64,000 nt of DNA, from the NCBI RefSeq assembly GCF_003259845.1, contig NZ_QLMJ01000002.1:62001-126000 (forward strand), in the 5' to 3' direction. Positions 25,511-34,261 of this stretch are shown piece by piece (position 1 is the stretch's first letter; the number at the start of each line of letters is the position of its first letter). The notes under the pieces are model-generated. The model was not told the DNA's origin. It searched no databases and worked only from the letters and a program-made list of their open reading frames with translations. The DNA is from Actinoplanes lutulentus. GTDB taxonomy: Bacteria; Actinomycetota; Actinomycetes; Mycobacteriales; Micromonosporaceae. A program made the position numbers and the translations under genes.

Positions 25511-26527
25511 ATGCTTCGACTGCGACGGGTGGAACCGGCTGCGGCGCTCCTGAGCGACCGGGCCACGTACCACGACCGGCTGATCTTCCACACTCCCGAG
25601 TGGCTGGCGTTCGTCGCCGAGTGCCAGGGCGCCGAGCCGGTGCTCGCCACGGTGCACGACGACGGCGCGCTGATGGGCCACTTCACCGGACTGGTCACCA
25701 AGAAGTACGGCTTGCGGATCCTGGGCAGCCCGATGGCCGGCTGGACCACGTCGTACCAGGGGTTCAACCTGCGGCCGGGCGTGTCACGGCGGGCCGCGAT
25801 GAAGGCGCTGATCCCGTTCGCCTTCGACGATCTCGGATGCGCGCACCTGGAGATCCGGGACCGGGCGCTGACCGAGGACGATCTCGGTGGCCTCGGGTTC
25901 CAATGGGACGCCGCGCCGACCGCGGTGATCGACTTGAATCCGGACGAGGACGCGCTGTTCGGCGCGATGGCCAGCGCGTGCCGGCGCAACATCCGCAAGG
26001 CCGCGAAGTCCGGCGTCACGATCGAAGAGGTGCACGGCGATCCCGCATTCGCCGAAGAATTCTACGATCAATTACGGGACGTATTCGCCAAGCAGAATCT
26101 GGTTCCCACCTATTCGGTGGAAAGAGTTAAGTCGTTGATCCGTCACCTGGAACCGGCGGGGCGGATCCTGCTGCTACGCGCGCGCGATCCGGAAGGCCGG
26201 TCGATCGCCACCGCGGTGCTGCCGTGGTACCACCGCACGATGTACTTCTGGGGCGGCGCGAGTTACCGCGAGCACCAGCATCTGCGGCCCAACGAGACGC
26301 TGATCTGGCACGCGCTGCGCTGGGCCAAGGCGCGCGAGGCGACCGAGTTCGACTTCGTGGGCGGTAACGCGTACAAGACCAAGTACGGCACCGTGGAGGT
26401 CCCGGTGCCATGGGCGCGGCGGTCCCGGTCGCCGCTGGTGGCCCGGCTGCGTGACGCGGCCAAGCAGGGGTTCGCGCTGAAGCAGCGGACGGCGGCGCGG
26501 CTGGCCGGGGTTCGCTCGGATTCGTGA
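25511..26527 (+). CDS. FemAB/GNAT-like transferase, divergent from polysaccharide operon
   Basis: A 338-residue protein of the same broad fold as the two FemAB-like genes of the operon, but more distant. ACRRNIRKAAKSGVTIEE matches HRNQINKSKRAGV in position, and FDFVGGNAYKTKYGTVEVPV is the C-terminal donor-site region, here with KTKYG in place of DSLFRYK. LRPNETLIWHALRWAKARGAT-like helix (HLRPNETLIWHALRWAK) is typical of peptidoglycan-bridge FemAB proteins. ATG 25511 was chosen because upstream in-frame sequence is unlike protein. Confidence 0.7.
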   Translation: MLRLRRVEPAAALLSDRATYHDRLIFHTPEWLAFVAECQGAEPVLATVHDDGALMGHFTGLVTKKYGLRILGSPMAGWTTSYQGFNLRPGVSRRAAMKALIPFAFDDLGCAHLEIRDRALTEDDLGGLGFQWDAAPTAVIDLNPDEDALFGAMASACRRNIRKAAKSGVTIEEVHGDPAFAEEFYDQLRDVFAKQNLVPTYSVERVKSLIRHLEPAGRILLLRARDPEGRSIATAVLPWYHRTMYFWGGASYREHQHLRPNETLIWHALRWAKAREATEFDFVGGNAYKTKYGTVEVPVPWARRSRSPLVARLRDAAKQGFALKQRTAARLAGVRSDS

Positions 26528-26657
26528 AAAGCCTGAAACATAGGCAACTTCTTGCGGAAACAGGGTGTGCCATAGTTCCCCGTTCCCAGTCGGGGCACGG
26601 CCGATGATCACGGCTTCACCTGCGGATTCATTAGCTCGCTATGACCTAGAAACAAGC

Positions 26658-26706
26658 TGCAAGTTATGAAAGTTCTTGCATTCATAGGGTGGCGTCAATA
26701 GCGTTC
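26658..26706 (+). promoter_or_regulatory. Candidate starch-regulon operator and promoter of the CBM20 protease
   Basis: TGCAAG (26658-26663) and CTTGCA (26675-26680) form an inverted repeat, and TGAAAGTTCTTGCA (26667-26680) is identical over 14 bases to a site upstream of the alpha-amylase gene. TTGCAT (26677-26682) could be the -35, followed 17 bases later by TAGCGT. A repressor on the site would block the promoter. Streptomyces amylase genes carry comparable CTTGCA-type elements bound by LacI-family MalR-like repressors. Confidence 0.55.
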
Positions 26707-26788
26707 GGTCCCGTGCATGGGACCGGCCGGCCATGCGCACCGATCCGGGTCTCACCCGGATCTCCGCATTGCCATCTGGGGAGACGCA

Positions 26789-29509
26789 ATGACGTTGCAC
26801 GCAACACGATGGCTGGTGGCGGCGCTGTCCGCCGCCGCCGTCGCCATCGCCGCTCCGGCCCACGCGGCCGAGCCGCGACCGACCGACACCAAGATCTCCA
26901 CCGCGCTGCGGGCCGAGCTCGACGACGGGAAGACCAGCTTCTGGGTGATGCTGCGCGACCGGACCGACGTGGACGCTCGTCCGGCCGGCGACGTCTACCG
27001 GGCCGCCCGGGCCGGCGCCGACCGCAGCCAGAAAGGCCTGCGCACCCTGCTGACCAGCAGGAAAGCGGCGTTCACGCCGTTCTGGATCGCCAACACCATC
27101 AAGGTGACCGGTGACGCCGGCCTCGCCGAGACGATCGCCGCCCGGCCCGAGGTCAAGGCGATCCTGCCGGACGACCCGATCATCCTGCCCGCCCCCGCTC
27201 AGGGCGCTGTCCAGGCCGCCGTCGACGCCGTCGAGTGGAACGTCGACCGGATCGGCGCACCCCGGGTCTGGGCCGACCGCAACGACCGCGGCGCCGGGAT
27301 CGTGATCGCGAACATCGACACCGGAGTCCAGTTCGACCACCCGGCGCTCGCCGCGAACTACCGCGGCCGGCAGGCCGACGGCACCTACCAGCACGACTAC
27401 AACTGGTACGACCCGTCGCACACCTGCCCCGGCACCACACCCTGCGACAACAACGGGCACGGCACCCACACGATGGGCACGATGGCCGGGTCCGGCGGCA
27501 TCGGCGTGGCACCCGGCGCGACCTGGATCGCCGCGAAGGGCTGCGAGACCAACTCCTGCTCGGCGGCGTCGCTGCTCGCGGCCGGGCAGTGGATCCTCGC
27601 GCCGACCGACGCCAACGGGCAGAACCCGCGGCCCGACCTGGCCCCGGACGTCGTCAACAACTCGTGGGGCGGCGCGGCCGGGTTCGACCCGTGGTACTCC
27701 GACGTGATCCGCGCCTGGACCGCCGCCGGCATCTTCCCGGCGTTCTCCAACGGCAACGCCGGACCCGGCTGCGCCACGGCCGGCACCCCCGGCTCCTACA
27801 CGGACACGTACGCGTCCGGCGCGTTCGATGTGAACGGTGCGATCGCGAGCTTCTCCAGCCGGGGCTCGGGACAGGACGGAACCATCAAGCCGGACATCGC
27901 GGCGCCCGGCGTCGACGTGCGTTCCAGCGTGCCGGACGGGTCGTACGCCTCCTACAGCGGCACGTCGATGGCGTCACCGCACACGGCCGCGACCGTCGCG
28001 CTGATCTGGGCGGCCGCGCCGCGGCTTCGGCGTGACATCGCCGCGACCCGGGAGATCCTCGACGAGACGGCCGGTGACGCCGACGACACCTCGTGCGGCG
28101 GCACCGCCGGTGACAACAACGTTTTCGGTCAAGGCCGCCTCGACGCGTATGCGGCGGTCACCCTCGCCGTGAGCCCGGCGGGCAGTCTGGCCGGGGTGGT
28201 GACCTCGGGCGGTGTGCCGGTGCCGGGCGCTGCGGTATCGCTCGGCGGGCGCACTGTGAGCAGCGACGACGCGGGTGCCTACCGGTTCGGCCGGGTGGTC
28301 GCCGGGGACTACCGGCTGCGGGTGAGCGCGTTCGGGTACGACACCGTTTCGCGTGATGTGCGGATCGTGGACGGCGGGGCGCTGACCGAGAACGTTCAGC
28401 TGACGACCAGTAGTTCGGCAATCGTCACGGGCACGGTCAGTGCCGGTGGGGCGCCGGTGGCCGGAGCCACGGTGTCCCTTGGCGGCACACCGGTCTCGGT
28501 GGTCAGCGGTGCGGACGGCGGATACCGGTTCGCGGCGCCACTGGGCAGTTACCGGCTCACTGCCGATCCGGGCACCGGATGTTCCGCGGCGGCGGTCCGG
28601 GACCTCGATCTGCGCGGGGACACCACGGTGGACATCGGCCTGGAGGCCAGGACGGACCGGTTCGGGCACGGGTGCGGCCCGGCCGGCGAGGAGTACCGGG
28701 CGGGCAGCGAACGACTGAATCTGACCGGCGACGACAATGCGGCCGAGGTGAGCCTGCCGTTCGCGGCGTCGTCCTACGGCGTGAGCCACGACCGGGTCTT
28801 CGTGAGCACCAACGGGCTGATCGCTTTCGGCAGCGCGCAGACCGGGTACGCGAACACCGCGCTGCCGTCGGCGGTGACGCCGAACGACGCGCTCTACGCG
28901 TTCTGGGACGACCTGTTCATCGACGATCAGGCCGGCGTCTACGTCGCCTCGGACGCTGACACGTTCGTGGTGGAGTGGCGCAACGCCCGCTTCTACGGCG
29001 AGGACGCCACGCAGCGGATCTCGATCAGCGCGATCCTGCACCGCGACGGCGTCGTGACCTATCGCTATCGGGGTCTCGCGGGGACGCGGGCGACCGGGAT
29101 CAGCGCCACGATCGGGATCGAGAACGCGGCCGGGGACGACGGTCTCACCTACGCGTGGAACACCGCCTCGGTCACCGAGGGCGGCGGAGTGAGCTTCCGG
29201 GCGGCGGCCGGGCGGATCGCGGCGACGTTCAACGTCACCGGCGAGACCGTCTGGGGGCAGAACATCTTCGTCGTCGGCAACGTCGCTGAGCTGGGCGAAT
29301 GGGACCCGGCGCGTGCGGTGCCACTGTCGGCGGCGACCTATCCGGTCTGGTCCGCCGGCGTCAGCCTGCCGCCGAACACCCCTGTCGAGTTCAAATACCT
29401 GATCAAGAACACGGACGGCACCATCACCTGGGAAAATGGTGCTAATCGGACAACAGTGACCCCGCCGACGGGTACCTACACCACTCACGACACCTTCGGC
29501 GCCCACTGA
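26789..29509 (+). CDS. Secreted subtilisin-family protease with C-terminal starch-binding domain
   Basis: A 906-residue exported S8 protease; ATG 26789 has GGGGAG upstream. Signal peptide to about residue 27, then an inhibitor-type propeptide. Catalytic residues: Asp in IANIDTGVQFDHP, His in NNGHGTHTMGT, Ser in YSGTSMASPH, with oxyanion Asn in SNGNAGPG. Next come two carboxypeptidase-regulatory-like beta domains (GVVTSGGVPVPGAAVSLGG and GTVSAGGAPVAGATVSLGG). A NIDO-like segment follows. The last 100 residues (ATFNVTGETVWGQNIFVVGN, LGEWDPARAVPL, FKYLIKNTDG) are CBM20. A protease tethered to starch is unusual. It ends at a strong hairpin. Confidence 0.85.
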   Translation: MTLHATRWLVAALSAAAVAIAAPAHAAEPRPTDTKISTALRAELDDGKTSFWVMLRDRTDVDARPAGDVYRAARAGADRSQKGLRTLLTSRKAAFTPFWIANTIKVTGDAGLAETIAARPEVKAILPDDPIILPAPAQGAVQAAVDAVEWNVDRIGAPRVWADRNDRGAGIVIANIDTGVQFDHPALAANYRGRQADGTYQHDYNWYDPSHTCPGTTPCDNNGHGTHTMGTMAGSGGIGVAPGATWIAAKGCETNSCSAASLLAAGQWILAPTDANGQNPRPDLAPDVVNNSWGGAAGFDPWYSDVIRAWTAAGIFPAFSNGNAGPGCATAGTPGSYTDTYASGAFDVNGAIASFSSRGSGQDGTIKPDIAAPGVDVRSSVPDGSYASYSGTSMASPHTAATVALIWAAAPRLRRDIAATREILDETAGDADDTSCGGTAGDNNVFGQGRLDAYAAVTLAVSPAGSLAGVVTSGGVPVPGAAVSLGGRTVSSDDAGAYRFGRVVAGDYRLRVSAFGYDTVSRDVRIVDGGALTENVQLTTSSSAIVTGTVSAGGAPVAGATVSLGGTPVSVVSGADGGYRFAAPLGSYRLTADPGTGCSAAAVRDLDLRGDTTVDIGLEARTDRFGHGCGPAGEEYRAGSERLNLTGDDNAAEVSLPFAASSYGVSHDRVFVSTNGLIAFGSAQTGYANTALPSAVTPNDALYAFWDDLFIDDQAGVYVASDADTFVVEWRNARFYGEDATQRISISAILHRDGVVTYRYRGLAGTRATGISATIGIENAAGDDGLTYAWNTASVTEGGGVSFRAAAGRIAATFNVTGETVWGQNIFVVGNVAELGEWDPARAVPLSAATYPVWSAGVSLPPNTPVEFKYLIKNTDGTITWENGANRTTVTPPTGTYTTHDTFGAH

Positions 29510-29514
29510 AAGCA

Positions 29515-29548
29515 GCCGCGCGCCCGGTCCGCCAACCGGGCGCGCGGC
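29515..29548 (+). terminator. Hairpin terminator after the protease gene
   Basis: A perfect 14-bp GC stem, 29515-29528 with 29535-29548, and a 6-nt loop begin 6 bases after the stop. There is no T-tract. Confidence 0.8.
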
Positions 29549-29818
29549 CCCTCGACACCGCAGGCCTAAACCGCCGCAAAGGCCTGAGCGGGTCTGTCAC
29601 GCTTCTTCTTCGGTACGCCCGGACGACTCACGTCGACCGGCTGGGCCACATCACTGCCCTGGGGGTGGTCGGACCGCGATGGGCCGCAGCCGGAGTGAGG
29701 GGACGCCGGGGCCGGCGGCGGGTCGCGCCGGCGGAAGGGGCGTCAGTCGCCTCGGGCCATGGGGTGGTGGCTGATGCGGTTGGGAAGCCCGTTGTGCGTA
29801 CCTTTGAAAGTTCTTGAC
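29549..29818. other. Gap between convergent units, with an orphan operator-like site
   Basis: No supported gene. At 29805-29816 is TGAAAGTTCTTG, 12 of the 14 bases of the motif upstream of the protease and amylase, but here it lies just past the 3' end of the minus-strand decarboxylase gene. A minus-strand frame with a Pro-rich, KKKR-containing tail ends near 29568 but has no start, so it may be a decayed gene end. Confidence 0.5.
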
Positions 29819-30328
29819 TTAGTTGGCGGGGTTGCCGGCCCAGGTGGCGGTCTCGTAGGGGGCGATGACCATGGCGCAGACCGGGTCGCTCTCGCAGACC
29901 ACGCCGTGCACGACGAAGTCGGGGTCGGTGAAACCCTCCTCGTGGCCGCGGATCAGGTCACGCAGGCTGTCCTTGATCGCCTGGGTGACGTATCCCTCGC
30001 TGGTGCCCTCGTGCTCGACGAACAGGCCGCCCTTGCCGTCGAGGCGCTGCACCCAGCCGATGCCGGCCCAGGCCTGCTCGCCGGGGAGGGTGGCGTACTG
30101 GTCGGCGTAGACGCAGTAGAGCTTGTCGCCCCACGCGCCGACCGGGACCGGGGCCTTGCCGGTCGCGTCGACCGACGTGCCGGGCGGGATCACACTGGAG
30201 AGCCGCACCAGGTTGTAGACAGCAAGGTCGGCGTTGACCAGCGCGTCGTGGAACGCGGACAAGGTCGTCGAACCCTGGCCGGTGACCTTGACTACGGGGA
30301 TCTGGTCGTACACCGCGGAGCTACGCAC
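29819..30328 (-). CDS. pdaD: Pyruvoyl-dependent arginine decarboxylase
   Basis: A 169-residue proenzyme starting at GTG 30328. QIPVVKVTGQGSTTLSAFHDAL and YNLVRLSSVIPPGT match archaeal and chlamydial PvlArgDC. In that family the chain self-cleaves between the two Ser of LSS (here Ser44-Ser45), giving a beta subunit and an alpha subunit with an N-terminal pyruvoyl cofactor. The enzyme converts arginine to agmatine and CO2. The C-terminal FVVHGVVCESDPVCAMVIAPYE includes the conserved late Glu region. It follows a double-GNAT gene by 97 bases on the same strand, suggesting acylation of the amine product or a related pathway. Confidence 0.85.
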   Translation of the reverse strand: MRSSAVYDQIPVVKVTGQGSTTLSAFHDALVNADLAVYNLVRLSSVIPPGTSVDATGKAPVPVGAWGDKLYCVYADQYATLPGEQAWAGIGWVQRLDGKGGLFVEHEGTSEGYVTQAIKDSLRDLIRGHEEGFTDPDFVVHGVVCESDPVCAMVIAPYETATWAGNPAN

Positions 30329-30425
30329 GTTTAGGTACCGGCCTCTCGAGTTCGCACTGTGACTGTCTCTCGCGAGTATTTGTCGGCCGGGGGCGGCGGG
30401 ACTGAAGCTTTTACAGGGGACGATT

Positions 30426-31661
30426 TCAAAGGCGGTAACGCATCCAGATGCTCTGCTCGCTGTAGACGCCTTCGTCGGCGGCCAGGTTGACCGTCAGCGG
30501 GGCCAGGCCGCCGGGGATCACGTAGTCGCCGGACTCGGGCAGCGGCAGGTCCAGCCACTTCTCCCACTCGGCGACCGTGCCGGTGAAGGTGGTCGCCGGG
30601 TCGGTGATGCCGATCAGCTCGGCGCCGTGCCGGGCGTGCAGCTGCAGCCCGGGGTCGAACATCTCGCCGTGTTCGGTGCGCCAGTTCAGGAACGCCGGCA
30701 TGGGGGTGAGCGGGTAGTCGGCTTTGCGGGCCGGGCGGACCGGGAGGATCAGGCGGCGGGCGCCCGCCTGTGCCGCGGATTGCTTGAGCGCCTGGATCAG
30801 CCGGCCGGCCAGGCCGTTCTCCCTGGTGGTGATCGTCAGGGCGAAAACCTGGTCGGTGCGGTTCTCGGTGTTGGCGGCGGCCGCGCGGATCGCGCCGTCC
30901 CAGCCGTGCGGGTAGGCCTCGCCGGGAAGCGGGAGGGAGAGCGCGGCACCGATCAGCTCGTCGCCCCTGACCAGCATGCTCTGGTGACCGGGGTTGTCGA
31001 GGAGGAGTTCGGCCAGGTTGACGCCGTGGCCGGCGGCGCGGCCCGCGAGGAGGAAGGCGGGCCACTGGGATTCGAGCAGCCCGGGGATCTGGGCGGCGAG
31101 GTCCGGGTTCTCCGCCAGGGTGGTGACGGTTATTTCGGATTTAGGGTGACGGAAGTCCGCTACGTAATACGTCTGGCGGTCCACCGGGCCGACCGTGCCG
31201 GCCTTGTGGAACATCGCCTTGATGTGCCGGCCGACGCCGTGCTCGTCGTTCCACGAGCAGATGTCGAAGCCGACGACAGCCTTCGCGGCGATCAGCCGTT
31301 CCTCGATCCGCTCGGCCATCGCGGCCAGCGCGCCGGTTCCGCGGGTCTGCGGCCGGACCACGGTGTATCCGAGGAACAGCAGGTTGGCATCGGGGTACCG
31401 GGACCGGTAGTAATCCGGGCTGATCCACGGGATCGCGGCGATGTCGGTGGCCAGGGTCGTCAGCGCGATCGGGGTGCCGTCGGCGGTCCGGGCGACGTAC
31501 TTCTCGATGCGCGGATCGGCCATCTCGGCGGCGAACTCGTCGTCGGTGAGCAGGTGGCGGGCCGCAGCCTGGGTACGCAGGGCGTCGAAGCCCGCTGCGT
31601 ACGCCGGATAGAACTGGCCGGCCTCGGCCGTCGACAGCACCGTTTCGACGGTGACCCGCAT
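30426..31661 (-). CDS. Double GNAT-fold acetyltransferase next to pdaD
   Basis: A 411-residue protein with two GNAT-like halves. ATG 31661 has GAGGAG at ideal spacing; the longer in-frame extension runs through a tandem repeat and is rejected. N-terminal half: FLGYTVVRPQTRGTGALAAMAERIEER carries the acetyl-CoA loop (R-G-T-G-A). C-terminal half: VFALTITTRENGLAGRLIQALKQSA carries a diverged loop. Both then share D-x-(F/L) patterns near their ends. It is upstream of, and likely co-transcribed with, the arginine decarboxylase. Acetylation of agmatine or a derived polyamine is an inference from that context only. Confidence 0.7.
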   Translation of the reverse strand: MRVTVETVLSTAEAGQFYPAYAAGFDALRTQAAARHLLTDDEFAAEMADPRIEKYVARTADGTPIALTTLATDIAAIPWISPDYYRSRYPDANLLFLGYTVVRPQTRGTGALAAMAERIEERLIAAKAVVGFDICSWNDEHGVGRHIKAMFHKAGTVGPVDRQTYYVADFRHPKSEITVTTLAENPDLAAQIPGLLESQWPAFLLAGRAAGHGVNLAELLLDNPGHQSMLVRGDELIGAALSLPLPGEAYPHGWDGAIRAAAANTENRTDQVFALTITTRENGLAGRLIQALKQSAAQAGARRLILPVRPARKADYPLTPMPAFLNWRTEHGEMFDPGLQLHARHGAELIGITDPATTFTGTVAEWEKWLDLPLPESGDYVIPGGLAPLTVNLAADEGVYSEQSIWMRYRL

Positions 31662-31811
31662 GCCGTACTCCTCAACTGCCTGTGTCGGACATTTCGGAGT
31701 TGAAGTCTCACGCGGCTTAAGCGGTTTTGGAACCGCTATGGGTGCTTTTCGGGAGCGACGAACGGGTGGGGTGAGGTGGGCCTTCCGGGGGCGCACCCGG
31801 ACAGCGCCGCC

Positions 31812-31912
31812 GAGCGGACCAGCCCGCTGAGCGGGGCGAGCCTGCTGAGTGGGCCGGCCTGCTTGAGCGGGCCTGCTTGAGCGGACCAGCCTGCTGAGCG
31901 GGGCGAGCCGTA
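31812..31912. repeat. Six degenerate 14-18-bp units beginning GAGCGG
   Basis: Units start at GAGCGG or GAGTGG and end CTGCT or similar. Units 1-2 recur nearly exactly as units 5-6 (GAGCGGACCAGCC-GCT then GAGCGGGGCGAGCC), indicating nested duplication. Non-coding. Confidence 0.7.
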
Positions 31913-32090
31913 GCTCAGACGTGTCATCCGGCACTCATGACGTGCCTCAACGACGGCTGACGCCGCCCGGCCGTAGTCCAGCCACGGAATGCCGGGGCCA
32001 TGAGATGTCTGAGGTACGGCTCGCGCCCCGTGCGATGAACAACTCGGAGCAGGCCTCGCCCCGGCAGGTCGGCGCACCTTGCCCTGCTTC

Positions 32091-32156
32091 CTCGGGCCGC
32101 GACCTTGAGCGATTGTCCACACCCTGACGGGAAGAATCGCTCAAGATCGCCCCGAG
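32091..32156. repeat. Dyad with GATCTTGAGCGAT core (copy 4)
   Basis: Right arm 32135-32156 and left arm 32091-32114 pair over about 22 positions with a 2-base bulge and one mismatch. The left arm flows into GTCCAC, exactly as the copy at 12107-12170 does. Confidence 0.75.
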
Positions 32157-32217
32157 AGCGGGGGCGGGGGCGGGGGCACACCGTGGGTCCTGGTCGCCTT
32201 GCCTGCGGAGCGGCTGG

Positions 32218-34179
32218 TCAGCCTGGCGTGGCGATGACCACTGGGCCTGGTGGCAGGGGGAATGCCCGGCCTGCTCTTCCGGTCGCCGCGTTCACCGTGA
32301 CCAGGGCGGACTTCCGCTCGCTCACCTGGGTCAGCACGTAAGCCGCTGACCCGTCGGCGCGGTGCAGGATCTCCCAGGGCTGGGCGCCCACCTTGATGGG
32401 TGGGCCGGCTCGGTCGGTCGTCGCGTCGATCCAGCCGATCACCGGGACGTCGGTGCTGCCGTAGACGTAGACCCGCTTGCCGTCCGGCGCCGCGCTCAAC
32501 CGCCAGGCGTTGCCTACCCCGATGAGCGGGATCGTCGCCCGGATCCGCCCGGAAGCCACATCAACCGCGACCGCGACCGTGCCGGCAGAGCCAGCGCCGG
32601 AGGATACAACGGTGGGCCCGGATGTGACCGTGGGCGCTGATGTGACCGTGGGCGCGGAGGCATCGGGCTTGACCCGGCACAGCACATAAACCGACCGCCC
32701 ACCCGGCGCAACCACCAATGACACGATTTTTCCGGGCATCTCGATCGGTGCGCGCAACTGCCCCGACACCGTGTCGTACGGGCCCAGCCAGCGATCCGCC
32801 GCCACGAACAGAACCCGCCCGTCCGGCGCCAGCGCGATCTCCCGTGCGCTGGCGTGCAGCGGCACACTCTTACTGCTCCCGGCGGCAACGTCCACGATGT
32901 CCAGCCGCGCCCCACCGGCGACACCGTCTCCGGCGGTCCGCTGAGCGGGCTCCAGCACGAACAGGTTCCCGCCTCGCCCACCAGCCAGCTGCCCCGCCTG
33001 CCGCCCGACCACGATCGGCGTCCCCGCGGAACCCGACGAAACGTCGACCGGCACGATCGTCGCCTGCTCACCCGGGCCGGGCCAGACCAGTGCGTACACC
33101 GTGCGGCCATCGCCGGCGATCACACTGCCGGTGGTCCCGGGCAGCGGAACGTGGCTGCGTACCTTGCGCGTCGCCGTGTCCACCAGCGTCAGCCCGTCGA
33201 CGTTGCCGATCACCGCGGTGCGCCCGTCCGGCGTCAGCTTGAACCAGTCCGCCTCACCCGCCGGCACCGGCGACGCCGGCGAGCTCGTCCCGGTCGCGGT
33301 GTCCAGCGTGGTCAGCGTCCCCGCGTCGGCGTCCAGCACGTGCACCAGCGGCGCCGGCGCGATCGCGGGCACCGGGGGTGCGGTCGTCACGAAGCGCGGA
33401 CCAGCGGGTTCGGCACTGCCACGGATTCCGGCGCCGCCGACAGCGGCGAGAACCAGCGCGATCACCGCGCCTGCCGCGACCAGGGTGCGGCGCCGCACGC
33501 CGCGTCGCTTTCGGGGGTACGCGGTAAGCGCCCCGTCCACAGCGGCATTCTCCAGTTCACGGCGTGCCGACGTCGGCACCCCGAGAGTCCGCTGGATCTC
33601 CGCCGCCAGGGGTGCGCCCGGCTCGGTGTCGCCGACCACGAAGACTCCGGCCAGGCGTTCGGCGGTGAGCCCGGCGCCGGAGACGGTGGTGAGTAGTTCG
33701 CCGACCACCCGGCGCCGGCCCTCCGGGGTGTGCGGGACCAGGACCTCGGACGGCTGGCCGAGGATACGGAAGCCGTTGCGCGTACGAACGAGAACCGCGA
33801 CCTCGGCGACCGGACCGCTCAGGGTGACCACCGCGGCGGCCCGGCGCCGGCGCAGGCCGGTGGCGACCGAGTGCGCGACGGCGAGGGGGCCGATCAGAAA
33901 CGACGGGCCGATGAGCCCGGCGGCAGCGGCGGCCCGGTTCATCGCGGTGTGGTGCCGGTCGTCCCAGGCCACCGGATGGATCACGGTGACCCGGTTCGGC
34001 ATCGGCACGGCCTCGCGCAGCAGATCGCTGAAGAGGGCGGAGAGTTCGGCCGGCGTGATGTCGCCGCCCGCCGCGATGTCCCGGTGCGAGCAGGCCGGCA
34101 GGCCGCTCACCGTGTCGTCGTCGAGCGCCAGCGTGATCCGCCCGGCACCGAACCGGATGACCAGGCTCGGTCCAGCCAC
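32218..34179 (-). CDS. Hsp70-like actin-fold protein fused through a membrane helix to a beta-propeller
   Basis: A 653-residue protein starting at GTG 34179 with GGGAGG upstream. Residues 1 to about 225 resemble a truncated DnaK/actin ATPase: VIRFGAGRITLALDD at the phosphate-1 position, TVIHPVAWDDRHHTAMNRAAAAAGL, and VVTLSGPVAEVAVLV. The usual DxGxT phosphate loops are eroded, so ATPase activity is doubtful. A basic stretch (KRRGVRRR) leads to one membrane helix (LVAAGAVIALVLAAVGGAGI). The rest is a YncE/YVTN-like propeller with repeated VYVLCRV, VYVYGSTD and AAYVLTQV strands. Topology would place the propeller outside. Confidence 0.65.
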   Translation of the reverse strand: MAGPSLVIRFGAGRITLALDDDTVSGLPACSHRDIAAGGDITPAELSALFSDLLREAVPMPNRVTVIHPVAWDDRHHTAMNRAAAAAGLIGPSFLIGPLAVAHSVATGLRRRRAAAVVTLSGPVAEVAVLVRTRNGFRILGQPSEVLVPHTPEGRRRVVGELLTTVSGAGLTAERLAGVFVVGDTEPGAPLAAEIQRTLGVPTSARRELENAAVDGALTAYPRKRRGVRRRTLVAAGAVIALVLAAVGGAGIRGSAEPAGPRFVTTAPPVPAIAPAPLVHVLDADAGTLTTLDTATGTSSPASPVPAGEADWFKLTPDGRTAVIGNVDGLTLVDTATRKVRSHVPLPGTTGSVIAGDGRTVYALVWPGPGEQATIVPVDVSSGSAGTPIVVGRQAGQLAGGRGGNLFVLEPAQRTAGDGVAGGARLDIVDVAAGSSKSVPLHASAREIALAPDGRVLFVAADRWLGPYDTVSGQLRAPIEMPGKIVSLVVAPGGRSVYVLCRVKPDASAPTVTSAPTVTSGPTVVSSGAGSAGTVAVAVDVASGRIRATIPLIGVGNAWRLSAAPDGKRVYVYGSTDVPVIGWIDATTDRAGPPIKVGAQPWEILHRADGSAAYVLTQVSERKSALVTVNAATGRAGRAFPLPPGPVVIATPG

Positions 34180-34261
34180 GATTCTCGCACCTCCCGTGCA
34201 TTGGTTCCGTTGCCCGTCTCAACGGGGACTGGCGCTGGCGGTCGTGGGTAACACTGAAGGC

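Larger units (their letters stand above)
31662..32217. other. 556-base gap with tandem array and dyad
   Basis: No supported gene. It contains the promoter of the double-GNAT gene near 31680-31740, the GAGCGG tandem array at 31812-31912 and the GATCTTG dyad at 32091-32156, close to the 3' end of the minus-strand Hsp70-like gene. Confidence 0.6.

Noticed and set aside
29568..29740. Minus-strand Pro-rich open stretch ending in a basic tail
   Set aside because: There is a clear stop but no usable start; it may be a decayed gene end, but no product can be assigned.
31662..31934. N-terminal extension of the double-GNAT gene
   Set aside because: It would be translated from a tandem repeat into Arg/Pro-rich sequence, and a strong ribosome site is present at the shorter start.
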